A DNA stretch of 64,000 nucleotides from contig CAZTFF010000020.1 of assembly GCA_964612485.1 (NCBI GenBank), forward strand, positions 33,201 through 97,200, read 5' to 3'. Below, piece after piece: positions 51,977 through 62,797 of the stretch; position 1 is the first letter of the stretch, and every line of letters starts with the position of its first letter. The DNA comes from JAFGNV01 sp964612485. GTDB lineage: Bacteria > Chloroflexota > Anaerolineae > 4572-78 > J111. The notes beneath the pieces were generated by a model. It was not told the DNA's origin and made no database searches. It saw only the letters and a list, made by a program, of their open reading frames with translations. The translations under genes were made by a program, and so were the position numbers.

Positions 51977-53914
51977 CTAAATATCCAAATTCTGCACCTG
52001 TTTGGCGTGGGTTTGGATAAACTTTTTACGCGGAGCTACGACGCTGCCCATGAGCATATCAAAGGTTTTGTCTGCGGCAGCGGCATCCTCGATACCAACT
52101 TGCAGAACGGTGCGGCTTTCGGGATTCATCGTAGTTTCCCACAACTGTTCGGGGCTCATCTCGCCCAGCCCTTTATAGCGCTGCATAGTGATCGCGCCGG
52201 CGTTACCGTTGATCTTTTTCAGATGCGTTTCTTTTTCCTGCTCGGTGTACACGTAAGTGGCATCCCGCTTATGTTTGATCAAATACAGTGGCGGCTGGGC
52301 AATAAACATATGGCCCTGCTCGATCAATTCCGGCATGTAACGGAAGAAGAAGGTGAGCAGCAGGGTGCGGATGTGCGAACCGTCCACGTCGGCGTCGGTC
52401 ATAATAATAATGCGGCCGTAACGCAAACCCTCTAAATTAAAATCATCGCCAATGCCGGTGCCCAGCGCCGTGATCAGGGCCTTGACCTCGTTGTTGGCTA
52501 AAATTTTATCTAACCGGGCACGCTCGGTATTAAGGATTTTACCGCGCAGGGGCAAAATGGCCTGGAAGCGGCGGTCGCGCCCCTGTTTGGCGCTGCCGCC
52601 CGCGCTATCGCCCTCAACAATGTACAGTTCGCTATTGGCCGGATCGCGGCTGGAGCAATCGGCCAGTTTGCCGGGTAAGGTTGAGCTTTCCAGCGCGCTC
52701 TTGCGCAGCACCAACTCCCGCGCTTTTTTGGCGGCATCCCTGGCCCGCGACGAGGTCAGACATTTGGCAATAATGGCTTTGGCCTCGCGGGGATTTTCTT
52801 CCAGGAAACCGGCAAAGCGTTCGGCCACCACCGATTCAACAATGGTTTTGACCTCGGCGTTCATCAATTTTACCTTGGTCTGACTTTCAAATTGCGGGTC
52901 GGGGTGTTTGATCGACACAATGGCCGTCAAACCTTCGCGGGTATCATCACCGGAAAAATTGCTGTCGTTATCTTTGAGCAGGTTGTTTTTGCGGGCGTAA
53001 TCATTGATAGTACGGGTCAGCGCGCCGCGCAGCCCGGTCATATGGGTGCCGCCGTCCGGGGTGTGGATGGTGTTGGCAAAAGCGTAGATGCTTTCGGTGT
53101 ATGCGTCGGTGTACTGCACCGCCACCTCAACGCCAATGTTGTCAACTTCCCGCTCCACATAAGCCGGATCGTGCAAGGGATTACGATTACGATTCAGATA
53201 CCGCACAAAAGAAGTCACGCCGCCTTCAAAATAAAAGGTGTACGCTTCTTTGGGTTCCACCCGTTCATCGATAAACGTAATACGGATACCCTTGGTTACA
53301 AACGCCATTTCGCGGAAACGCACCAGCAGGGTGTGGTAATTATAGCCCTTTACATCCTCAAAAATTTCGGGGTCAAAACGGAAGGTGGTTTTGGTGCCGG
53401 TTTCATTTTTCCGACCTTTGGGCAAATCGGCAATTTTTTTGACCGGAGCCTGGGGAATCCCCCGTTTATACTCCTGACGCCACACTCCGCCGTCGCGGGC
53501 CACTTCCACCGCCATCCACTCGCTCAAGGCGTTCACCGCCGACACGCCCACGCCGTGCAGCCCGCCGGAAACTTTGTAGTTGTTGGTATCAAATTTACCT
53601 CCGGCATGCAGCGTGGTCATCACCAGTTGCAGGGAGGATACTTTTTTCTGGGCATGTTCGGCCACGGGGATGCCCCGCCCATTATCAATCACCGATACAC
53701 TCTCATCGGAATGAATGATAATTCGGATATGATCGCACTCGCCCGCCAGGGCCTCGTCAATCGAGTTATCCACCACCTCGTACACCAGGTGATGCAATGC
53801 TTTAATATCTGTACCGCCAACGTACATGCCGGGTCGGCGGCGTACCGCCTCCAGGCCCTCCAAAACGGTAATACTGTCGGCGCCGTATTTTTGTACTGCT
53901 TCTGCACTAGCCAT
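51977..53914 (-). CDS. gyrB: DNA gyrase subunit B
   Basis: 645 residues from ATG 53914 (GGAGGCAAACTTGC upstream); the frame is open 11 codons further. GHKL ATPase motifs are DNSIDEALAGECD, VIDNGRGIPV and GGLHGVGVSAVNALSEW; the Toprim domain has EGDSAGGSAKQGRDRRFQAILPLRGKILN and the DxDxD segment MTDADVDGSHIRTLLLTFF; the C-terminus has RYKGLGEMSPEQLWETTM. With GyrA it introduces negative supercoils using ATP. ParE is the alternative, but the short plain form and the QAILPLRGKILN-type motif suit GyrB. It stands alone, without gyrA, dnaA, dnaN or recF, so this is not the origin region. Confidence 0.93.
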   Translation of the reverse strand: MASAEAVQKYGADSITVLEGLEAVRRRPGMYVGGTDIKALHHLVYEVVDNSIDEALAGECDHIRIIIHSDESVSVIDNGRGIPVAEHAQKKVSSLQLVMTTLHAGGKFDTNNYKVSGGLHGVGVSAVNALSEWMAVEVARDGGVWRQEYKRGIPQAPVKKIADLPKGRKNETGTKTTFRFDPEIFEDVKGYNYHTLLVRFREMAFVTKGIRITFIDERVEPKEAYTFYFEGGVTSFVRYLNRNRNPLHDPAYVEREVDNIGVEVAVQYTDAYTESIYAFANTIHTPDGGTHMTGLRGALTRTINDYARKNNLLKDNDSNFSGDDTREGLTAIVSIKHPDPQFESQTKVKLMNAEVKTIVESVVAERFAGFLEENPREAKAIIAKCLTSSRARDAAKKARELVLRKSALESSTLPGKLADCSSRDPANSELYIVEGDSAGGSAKQGRDRRFQAILPLRGKILNTERARLDKILANNEVKALITALGTGIGDDFNLEGLRYGRIIIMTDADVDGSHIRTLLLTFFFRYMPELIEQGHMFIAQPPLYLIKHKRDATYVYTEQEKETHLKKINGNAGAITMQRYKGLGEMSPEQLWETTMNPESRTVLQVGIEDAAAADKTFDMLMGSVVAPRKKFIQTHAKQVQNLDI

Positions 53915-53968
53915 GCAAGTTTGCCTCCACATCTCATACTGAGACATTACGTCAATTTAAGAACTGAT

Positions 53969-53997
53969 ATTATACCATGAAGCCCCCCTTCGCTCAA
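53969..53997 (-). promoter_or_regulatory. predicted sigma-70 promoter of gyrB
   Basis: On the reverse strand TTGAGC, a 17-base spacer and a perfect TATAAT (plus-strand GCTCAA at 53992-53997 and ATTATA at 53969-53974), about 55 bases upstream of the start. Confidence 0.6.
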
Positions 53998-54051
53998 ATT
54001 ACGAAAGGGGTCAAAACAGGAATAACCTACAATATATTGTACCACAAAATG

Positions 54052-54079
54052 AAATACCCCACTAGATGTAGGGTATTTT
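54052..54079. terminator. terminator hairpin after the tricorn gene
   Basis: AAATACCC pairs with GGGTATTT across a 12-base loop; the plus side continues into TTTTTT. It sits 32 bases after the tricorn stop and upstream of the gyrB promoter. Confidence 0.6.
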
Positions 54080-54110
54080 TTAAGGCCGCAAACTTTAATC
54101 GAACAAAAGT

Positions 54111-57100
54111 TCAAGGTTTCTTTTTCTTTTTGACTTTCGGCAACTCAGGCAGCGCCCGGCTGGGCGGGGGGCCAAACTCCGGCAGTTGGGGCGGGTTTTC
54201 TTTCATCAGACTCATTATTTCTTTGATGGCCCGCGCCAGTTGGGGGTCTTTGCCTTGGGCGTAATCCTGGGGTTTGATATCGATTTCAATATCAGGATCG
54301 GTGCCGTAATTCTCCACGCCCCACCCCACATCCACAAACCAGGAGGGGAACTCCGGCTGGGTGGTAAACGATCCATCCACCAGCGAGTGGCGCGGCCAGA
54401 TACCGATCACCCCGCCCCAGGTGCGCTTGCCGATCAACGGCCCCAAATCCATCAACTTGAAAGCGTGGCAAAAAATATCGCCATCCGAGCCGGCGTACTC
54501 GTTAGTGAGAGCCACCATCGGTCCCAATACCGAATGGTAGGGATAAGGCCGAATCTGGCCGTAGCGGGGTTTTTTGTAGCTGATGCGGCGGCGGGCCAGT
54601 TTTTCCAACAGCAACTGCGATACATTACCGCCGCCGTTGAAGCGCACGTCGATAATCAGCCCCTCCCGCTCCGATTCGGCCAGGTAATAGCGGTGAAACT
54701 CGGCAAAGCCCGCCGGCCCCATATCCGGCACGTGGACGTACCCCACCCGGCCCTCCGTGGCCTGGTGCACCCGATGGCGATTGTTTTCGACCCATTCCCG
54801 GTAGCGGGCCGGCTTCTCATTGCTCAATGTTTTCACCAGCACCGTGCGGGTAGGCTGGCAGGCGGTATCCTCGTCTGACGGATCTGTTTCCTCGCCTGAA
54901 TTTCCAAACGTTAACTGCACTTCAACCCCGGCCCGGTTCACCAGCAGTTGCTCCGGCGAAACCGTCTCGCTCAATCGCCGGCCATCGATAGCCAGGAGAA
55001 TATCCCCTTCTTGCACCTCAACGCCCAAGCGGTTCAACGGCGAGTCTTCCCGCTCGTTCCAGGAATCGCCGGAAACCAGATGGCTGATACGATACCCTTC
55101 CGCAGCAGGATCATATTCAAAATCCGCGCCCAAAAAGCCCTGGGGATAGCGCGGCGAGGGGCGATAATCGCCGCCTAACTCGTAGGCGTGAGAGGTTCCC
55201 AACTCACCCTGCATTTCCCACATCAAATCCGAGAACTCGGCCCGCGAGGCCACCCGGTCAACCAGTTTCAGATAGCGTTTATACACCAACTGCCAATCCA
55301 CCGCCGACATATCCTCGGTCCAGAAATGGTCGCGCTGCAACCGCCACGCCTCGCGGAACATTTGCCGCCATTCGCCGGGCGGGTTCACGGCCACGCGCAA
55401 CCGGTTCAAATCGAGCCAGCCACTTTTTTTGGTGTGACCCCCGGCATTGTTATCGGGCTTTTCGCCAATTTTGAGCACCCGCAAATTTTTACCGGAACGA
55501 TAGATGAAAAAATTGCGGTCGCGGGACACATCAAATTCATTGACCCCGCTTACCAGGAACTCTTTTTTCCGCTGGGCCAGATCGTACACCTCCAGCGCGC
55601 CCTTGCCCACCCGGGTATCCGACCATCTTTCACGCCCCAGGCTACCCTCGATGGGAAACGAGGTAAACAGCACCTTGCCCTTGATCACCCCCGCAATCTG
55701 CTGGTAGAGGCTCTCCGGCACCGGGAACGCCGCTACGCGCTGCCGGATGCCGTCTACATCAATTTGAACCGGCTTCTTTTCTCCCTGAGGCGCGGTCTTT
55801 TTGTCTGATTTCGCCTCACTTGCGTCAGAATCGTTGCCCGCGTCTTTCTCTTCATCGTCCTCACATTCTTCATCGGCGGGCGGCTCGCCGGGCAGCGGAA
55901 TGAAAGGATTAGACAACGTTTTTTGCAGCGTTACCAGGTAGGGCCGCCCGCCCCGGGGAAAGCTTAGTTCAAAATAGTGGCTGTCGGAAACTGGATCAAA
56001 ATCTCTATACGAAATGAAATAAAGGTACTTGCCCGCCGGATCAAAACTGGGGCTGTGATCAAAATAGGTTTGCGGTTGGCTCACAAAATGGGTTTCGCCG
56101 CTTTCCACGTGGCACAATTTGATGGCCGAGGTGAACATCGAAGTGCGGAAACTGTAGGCCACCCATTTGCCATCCGGCGACCAATCAAGGCCCGCAATGC
56201 GGCCGTAATGGCTGCGGTCTAAAACCTTCAGTTCACGTGTTTCCAGATCGATGTGGACCAACTCGTAGCGGTGGTTGCCAAAAACCAGCGCATCATCCGT
56301 GGGCGATACCCGCAAAAACAGCGGGCGGCCTATGTTCAGATTCAGCAGTTGTTCCACCCCCCGGTCGGTGGGCGATTGGGTGGCGTCTTTATGAATTTCC
56401 AGCACTTCCTCGCCGGTGGCATCGCTGACCATCACCAGCCGCTGCCCATCGTTGAGCCACTCCGGCAGGCGGTAGCGCGCGCCCTGAGATTCGCCGTACT
56501 GGATCACGGCCCCTTCCCAATTCGACATGGCAAACGGCTTGCCCCGCGAGGTCAGCGCCGCGCTGTGCCCTTTGGGGTGCAGGGTGTAATGATCCATATA
56601 GTTGGCCGCTTTCACAAATTTGCGGTTACGCTGCACGCGCGGACTGTGGAAATCGATTCTGATCTTGGTGGATTTATCTTGGGCCGGATCAAACAGGTAC
56701 AGGTCGGCCCCGGCCTGGTACACAATACGCTGCCCGTCGGTGTGAAGATGACGCGCATAATAATCTTGGTGATGCGTATGGCGCTGCACATCTTTACCGG
56801 CAGGGGTAGCGGAATACAGATTGCCCACACCCTCGTGATCAGACAAAAAGTAGAGCCGCTCTTCCAACCAGATAGGGTTGACCATGTTGCTTTTGAGCCG
56901 CTTCAAGAACTGTTTGAAGCGGCCGCTGCCTTTGGTATCGATCCAGATATCGCCCGCCGAGCCGCCGCGATACCGCTTCCAGCGGGCCAAATCGCTGGCC
57001 CGACGCCCCAGCGCCACGCCGCCGTCTGGCCCAAAGGTGATGGCGTGGGCCGGGCCGTACGGCAGGGCTTCCGGCTGCCCGCCGTCGGGGCTGATGGCGT

Positions 57101-57452
57101 ACAGCGGGGTCAGCCGCAAAAAAGGCTGGCCCGCGCTGCTGGCAAAAATGATTTTATCGCCCTCCGGCGTCCAGCCCAGCACCGAGGTCATGCTGCCCAG
57201 CCACGTCAAGCGCGTGGCCGAACCGCCCGCCGCGGGCATCACGTACACCTCGCTGTCGCCTTCTTCGCGGCCCACAAAGGCCAGTAGTTTGCCATCGGGC
57301 GATAAGGCCGGGCGCGACACCATGCCCAGATTGGCCGTGAGCCGCCGGGCCACGCCGCCTTTAGCGGGAACTTCCCACAGATCATCCTCGCAGACAAAAA
57401 CAATGGTATTTTTATGTAGGGTTGGATGTCGATAGTAGCCGTTAATGGTCAT
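54111..57452 (-). CDS. tricorn-type S41 peptidase
   Basis: 1113 residues, the usual length. N-terminal propellers start with YYRHPTLHKNTIVFVCEDDLWEVP and carry WSPDGKWVAY-type blades; an acidic insert follows (EECEDDEEKDAGNDSDASEAKSDKK, about residues 545-570); then a PDZ domain (GVEVQEGDILLAIDGRRL) and the C-terminal catalytic half with VDVRFNGGGNVSQLLLEKL and TNEYAGSDGDIFCHAFK, in which Ser989 is the predicted nucleophile. Tricorn is a large intracellular protease that degrades peptides released by the proteasome in archaea; bacterial versions are common in Chloroflexota and Actinobacteria. The terminal Lys-rich tail is unusual. Confidence 0.93.
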   Translation of the reverse strand: MTINGYYRHPTLHKNTIVFVCEDDLWEVPAKGGVARRLTANLGMVSRPALSPDGKLLAFVGREEGDSEVYVMPAAGGSATRLTWLGSMTSVLGWTPEGDKIIFASSAGQPFLRLTPLYAISPDGGQPEALPYGPAHAITFGPDGGVALGRRASDLARWKRYRGGSAGDIWIDTKGSGRFKQFLKRLKSNMVNPIWLEERLYFLSDHEGVGNLYSATPAGKDVQRHTHHQDYYARHLHTDGQRIVYQAGADLYLFDPAQDKSTKIRIDFHSPRVQRNRKFVKAANYMDHYTLHPKGHSAALTSRGKPFAMSNWEGAVIQYGESQGARYRLPEWLNDGQRLVMVSDATGEEVLEIHKDATQSPTDRGVEQLLNLNIGRPLFLRVSPTDDALVFGNHRYELVHIDLETRELKVLDRSHYGRIAGLDWSPDGKWVAYSFRTSMFTSAIKLCHVESGETHFVSQPQTYFDHSPSFDPAGKYLYFISYRDFDPVSDSHYFELSFPRGGRPYLVTLQKTLSNPFIPLPGEPPADEECEDDEEKDAGNDSDASEAKSDKKTAPQGEKKPVQIDVDGIRQRVAAFPVPESLYQQIAGVIKGKVLFTSFPIEGSLGRERWSDTRVGKGALEVYDLAQRKKEFLVSGVNEFDVSRDRNFFIYRSGKNLRVLKIGEKPDNNAGGHTKKSGWLDLNRLRVAVNPPGEWRQMFREAWRLQRDHFWTEDMSAVDWQLVYKRYLKLVDRVASRAEFSDLMWEMQGELGTSHAYELGGDYRPSPRYPQGFLGADFEYDPAAEGYRISHLVSGDSWNEREDSPLNRLGVEVQEGDILLAIDGRRLSETVSPEQLLVNRAGVEVQLTFGNSGEETDPSDEDTACQPTRTVLVKTLSNEKPARYREWVENNRHRVHQATEGRVGYVHVPDMGPAGFAEFHRYYLAESEREGLIIDVRFNGGGNVSQLLLEKLARRRISYKKPRYGQIRPYPYHSVLGPMVALTNEYAGSDGDIFCHAFKLMDLGPLIGKRTWGGVIGIWPRHSLVDGSFTTQPEFPSWFVDVGWGVENYGTDPDIEIDIKPQDYAQGKDPQLARAIKEIMSLMKENPPQLPEFGPPPSRALPELPKVKKKKKP

Positions 57453-57516
57453 AGAGGTTCACCTTTCAGGGTAGCAAAGTTGCAGGGTAGCAGGGTGGTC
57501 GAATCTTTGTCACTTC

Positions 57517-58266
57517 TCACTTCTGCAATGCAATGGGTTTTTCGTTGCGCGCGGCCACAATTTCAGCAATGATGCTGAGGGCGATTTCCGCCGGAGAGCG
57601 CCCGCCGATATTCAGGCCGATGGGGGCGTAGAGTCGATCTAAATCTTTCTGACTCACACCCTCGGCCAGCAGGCGCTCGACGCGTTGGGCGTGGGTTTTG
57701 CGGCTGCCCAAAGCGCCCACGTAAAAAACCGGGCTGGGCAGGGCCAGCTTGAGCGCGGGATCATCCAGTTTGGGATCGTGACTCAAAACCACCACCGCCG
57801 TGTCCGGCGTCAGGCCGATCTGCGGCAGGGCCTCATCGGGCCATTGGGTGAGCAGGGTGTCCGTATGCGGGAAGCGGGCCGGGGTGGCAAACGCGGTGCG
57901 GGGATCCACTACAAAGGTTCGAAACCCAAATCGTTGGGCAAACGTTACCACTTCCGCGGCCACGTGAACCGCGCCCACCATGATCAAGCGCGGCGCGGGC
58001 CGGTACACCTCGAAAAAAATTTCAATATCTACTGAGTCTTCCAGGGTATACGCCTGGGTAAAGGTACCCCGGCGCTCCAAAAAACGCCGGGCATCGGCCA
58101 GAATTTGATCGGCTACCGGCATTTCCAGCAAGCGGTTTGCCTCTACGCCGCCGGCAGACACCAACGCTTTGGCCGCCAGAAACTCCGCCGGACCGCGCAC
58201 CACCGTGGCCAAAATGGCCGGTTGGTCAGTTTGAATATATTGTTTTAATTGATCGAAAAGAGACAT
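57517..58266 (-). CDS. XdhC/CoxI-family protein with Rossmann domain
   Basis: 249 residues. It has LIMVGAVHVAAEVVTFAQRFGFRTFVVDPR, a Rossmann-type strand, and RKTHAQRVERLLAEGVSQKDLDRLYAPIGLNIGGRSPAEIALSIIAEI, the C-terminal signature of XdhC. XdhC-type chaperones insert the sulfurated molybdenum cofactor into xanthine dehydrogenase or CO dehydrogenase. The companion N-terminal-type gene at 58402 is separate rather than fused; together they equal one full XdhC. No molybdenum hydroxylase gene is in the window. Confidence 0.87.
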   Translation of the reverse strand: MSLFDQLKQYIQTDQPAILATVVRGPAEFLAAKALVSAGGVEANRLLEMPVADQILADARRFLERRGTFTQAYTLEDSVDIEIFFEVYRPAPRLIMVGAVHVAAEVVTFAQRFGFRTFVVDPRTAFATPARFPHTDTLLTQWPDEALPQIGLTPDTAVVVLSHDPKLDDPALKLALPSPVFYVGALGSRKTHAQRVERLLAEGVSQKDLDRLYAPIGLNIGGRSPAEIALSIIAEIVAARNEKPIALQK

Positions 58267-58401
58267 CGTTCGGTCCGGCTGCCAATGATTAGATTTTTTC
58301 GCGGGCCGGTTGGCTGCCCTTTAAACGTCACCCTTCAATACACGCCACGTTGTTCCGTTACTCAAGAGGCCGTTTTGGGGCCGATTTCACGTGCCCGAAA
58401 C

Positions 58402-58716
58402 CTACCAATCCAGGCGTTCCACAAAAATTTCGATGGTACCGCCGCAGGCCAACCCTACCTCCCACGCGGTTTCGTCGGCCACGCCAAAATGCAACAGCCG
58501 GGGCGCGCCGCTTTTTAACACGCGCAGGGCGGCTTCAACCACCGCGCCTTCCACGCAGCCGCCGCTCACCGAGCCGATCATTTCGCCTCGCTGATTGACC
58601 GCCATTTTAGCGCCCGGCGCGCGCGGCGAGGATCCCCAGGTATGGATGACGGTTGCCAGGGCAATAGAATCGCCTCGCGCCCGCCAGATTTCTAAATCTG
58701 ACAATATTTCTTGCAT
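58402..58716 (-). CDS. short XdhC/CoxI-type protein
   Basis: 104 residues, corresponding to the N-terminal XdhC_CoxI domain: ALATVIHTWGSSPRAPGAKMAVNQRGEMIGSVSGGCVEGAVVEAALRVL, where SGGCVEG is the family motif. It lies 135 bases upstream of the larger XdhC-type gene in the same direction. A separately encoded N-terminal domain is known from CoxI/XdhC neighbourhoods. Role as above, by family only. Confidence 0.87.
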   Translation of the reverse strand: MQEILSDLEIWRARGDSIALATVIHTWGSSPRAPGAKMAVNQRGEMIGSVSGGCVEGAVVEAALRVLKSGAPRLLHFGVADETAWEVGLACGGTIEIFVERLDW

Positions 58717-58791
58717 ACGGGTATTTTACATGGGAACAGGATGTTTTGAAAGAAAGGGCAGCCGGTAAGCGAATGATCCGACAGAATGATA

Positions 58792-58888
58792 TATCTTCTC
58801 AATATTTCGAGGGACGAGGTCTGAGCCTGTCGAAGACCGTTGGTTTCGACAAGCTCAACCAACTCTGCCCCAGATTATTGAAAAGATA
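58792..58888 (-). mobile_element. MITE-like element, copy 2 (inverted relative to copy 1)
   Basis: 97 bases, reverse complement of the element at 28082-28179 with few differences. Ends TATCTTCTCAATA and its near-inverse TTGAAAAGATA. CAGAATGATA is repeated exactly on both sides (58782-58791 and 58889-58898), a 10-base target duplication. It sits between the XdhC-type gene and the acyl-CoA ligase stop. Confidence 0.85.
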
Positions 58889-58905
58889 CAGAATGATAGG
58901 AAAAC

Positions 58906-60585
<1,680 letters not shown>

Positions 60586-60659
60586 GAGCCGTTCAAGCCT
60601 CGATCTGGAGTATGGGCCGCAAGAGCCGGGTGTAAATGTTAAGTTCGCTCAATGTCTCT

Positions 60660-60688
60660 ATTATACCGCTTTTAGAGGCCGGAATCAA
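60660..60688 (-). promoter_or_regulatory. predicted sigma-70 promoter of the acyl-CoA ligase gene
   Basis: On the reverse strand TTGATT, 17-base spacer, perfect TATAAT (plus-strand AATCAA at 60683-60688 and ATTATA at 60660-60665), about 75 bases before the start. Confidence 0.6.
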
Positions 60689-60708
60689 CACGACTTTTGT
60701 TCTAACAA

Positions 60709-62721
60709 TTACCCCACCGGCCGCTGCCAATCGACCACGGCATATACATCCACCGGCTCGGCGCGGCCTTTGACCTGCACCGGGCCGATGTGTTTGAGCG
60801 TAAGATCATCCCGATCTTTTAACGCCTCGGCGGTGGGGCCGTTGATGAGGATCGGATGTTCGGGATAATCCTTGGTGAGCGATTCCAGCCGGGCGGCCAC
60901 GTTCACCGTATCGCCGATGACGGTATACATCAGGCGCTCCAACGAGCCAATCTGCCCGGCCACGGCCTCGCCGGTGCTGATGCCCATCCCGTTGCCAATG
61001 GGCGGCTCGCCCCGCTCGGCCCGGCGCTCGTTGAGTTCAACCAGCCGCTCCCGCATGGCCATGGCCGCGGCCACGGCCCGCCATTCTTTATCGGGCTGGT
61101 CAATGGGCGCGCCAAACACGGCCACAATGGCATCGCCAATAAAGTTATTGATGTAACCGCCCCACTCCCGAATAGCGTCGGTCATTTCCGCCAGGTATTC
61201 GTTGAGGAATGTTACCACTTCCTGGGGCGTCATCTGCTCGGAAATAGTGGAAAAGCTGCGAATATCGGAAAAGAGCACGGCGATCCACAGGGTTTCGCCC
61301 CCCAGGTCCAGCGCGCCGGCCAGCAGCTTTTCCCGCACTTCGGGCGAAACCACGCGGCCAAAAATATCCCGTTCCCGCTCACGCTCGCGGAGGCCGGCGG
61401 TCATCGTATTGAAAGTCCCGGCCAGCACGCCTACCTCGTCGGTGGAGCGCACATCCACCCTGGCTTCCAGATCGCCGGCCCGGACCCGCTGGGCCATGCC
61501 GCTCAGTTCGATCAACGGGCCGGTGATTCCGCCGGACAGCAGAATCGCGCCGATCAGGCTCATCACTGCCGCCGCCACAATCACTACTCCAAACAGGCCG
61601 CTGAGCAGGCCGGGCAATTGTTGAAATTCCTGCCCCGCTTCAATTAGAGCGGAAAGCACCTGCAAAGCGAGACGTTCCGGCTGGGCCACGGTGACTCCCC
61701 ACTGAAACCCGTCAAAGCCGGAAAGCTGGGCCGGGGCATCGTAAAAATCGCTGCCGCCGGTTTGGGCATACCCCACAATGTCGCGGCCAGACTCTGTCTC
61801 AACCACCATCGAGCCGGCTCCTTCCACCCCCGACGTGGCCGCCAGGGCTTTTTGGGCCGGCGCATAATTTTGCGACAGCATATTGCCGGATTCGGCCAGA
61901 ATCTGGTCCGGGCTGTGTTGGGAAACGGTATCAGCAATCAATTCGCCTTCAGCGGTAAAGACGCGGATATCGGCCCCGTTGCTGACCGCTTTTTGGGAAA
62001 GGCGGCGCTGTAATTCGGTAAGTTTGACCAACCCCCGGATCACGCCCAGCACTTCTTTGGTATTGGGATCGATGATGGGCAGGGCCAGCCCTACCACGGG
62101 CAGGCCGGTGGCCTCATCCCAATGCACCGGGGTGATACCAATGCCGGCCTGGCCCTGCATCCGGGCCTCTTGCCACCAGCCGGTATCCTGATGGGCAATT
62201 TTTTCTACCGGGCGGGTGATCAATACGTTGATCCCGTTGGCCTCGGTGATAATGATTTCTACAAAGGGAGTTTCCGGGCGTTCGGTCTGTTGAAATACAA
62301 AAGAAAGGGCTTCAGAAAATGTATCCGAATCGATGGGTACAAACAGGCCGCCGGCCAACTGCGCTTTTACTTCGTCCGGGCCAAGCCCGGCCAGGCCGTT
62401 TTGTTGAGCCGACACCGTGCCCTGGCGGGCGGCTTCAATCACCACGCTTTCTTCACTCCAACGGCGCACATCGCCGATACGCTCCAGTAAATAAGTGTCG
62501 ATGTCAACGGTAGTATCCGCCGCCGCGCCGGTCAGATTTCGCCCCACCACATCGGAACGGAGTGAGTTTTCCGCCGCTTGCAGCCGGGTAGAGAACTCGG
62601 TCAATTGGGATACCGTGGCCGAGAGAATGATTCCTCCGACAATGATCAGAGGAATCAGACTGAGCAGCAGCATCATCACGCCTATTTTGTATCTCAGGCT
62701 GGAACGGATTTTTTTCAGCAT
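60709..62721 (-). CDS. class III adenylate/guanylate cyclase with sensor and HAMP
   Basis: 670 residues. Transmembrane helix at about 10-33, an outer sensor domain (dCache-like: PVVGLALPIIDPNTKEVLGVIRGLVKLTELQRRL), second transmembrane helix at about 376-402, HAMP (ITGPLIELSGMAQRVRAGDLEARVDVRSTDEVGVLAGTFNTM), then a cyclase domain from about 480: FSDIRSFSTISEQMTPQEVVTFLNEY with the first metal Asp, and FIGDAIVAVFGAP with the second. The base-contact Lys usually just before FIGD is Asn (INNFIGD), so adenylate specificity is uncertain. It would convert an outside signal to cAMP or cGMP. Confidence 0.88.
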   Translation of the reverse strand: MLKKIRSSLRYKIGVMMLLLSLIPLIIVGGIILSATVSQLTEFSTRLQAAENSLRSDVVGRNLTGAAADTTVDIDTYLLERIGDVRRWSEESVVIEAARQGTVSAQQNGLAGLGPDEVKAQLAGGLFVPIDSDTFSEALSFVFQQTERPETPFVEIIITEANGINVLITRPVEKIAHQDTGWWQEARMQGQAGIGITPVHWDEATGLPVVGLALPIIDPNTKEVLGVIRGLVKLTELQRRLSQKAVSNGADIRVFTAEGELIADTVSQHSPDQILAESGNMLSQNYAPAQKALAATSGVEGAGSMVVETESGRDIVGYAQTGGSDFYDAPAQLSGFDGFQWGVTVAQPERLALQVLSALIEAGQEFQQLPGLLSGLFGVVIVAAAVMSLIGAILLSGGITGPLIELSGMAQRVRAGDLEARVDVRSTDEVGVLAGTFNTMTAGLRERERERDIFGRVVSPEVREKLLAGALDLGGETLWIAVLFSDIRSFSTISEQMTPQEVVTFLNEYLAEMTDAIREWGGYINNFIGDAIVAVFGAPIDQPDKEWRAVAAAMAMRERLVELNERRAERGEPPIGNGMGISTGEAVAGQIGSLERLMYTVIGDTVNVAARLESLTKDYPEHPILINGPTAEALKDRDDLTLKHIGPVQVKGRAEPVDVYAVVDWQRPVG

Positions 62722-62797
62722 GATCCGGCTCCTTTGGCAGGGAAAGGATGTTAATTGTTAAGGTTGTTTTGAAATTACGTATTCGCACCAAGATTCA

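Noticed and set aside
51977..53914. gyrB as a marker of a replication origin region
   Set aside because: No dnaA, dnaN, recF or DnaA-box cluster is visible around it.
52892..53980. Long forward open frame (362 codons) across gyrB
   Set aside because: It is antisense to a perfectly conserved gyrB and has low-complexity, non-family sequence; a shadow of the high-GC third positions.
56253..57287. Forward open frame of 344 codons over the tricorn gene
   Set aside because: Antisense to a conserved tricorn propeller; no independent support.
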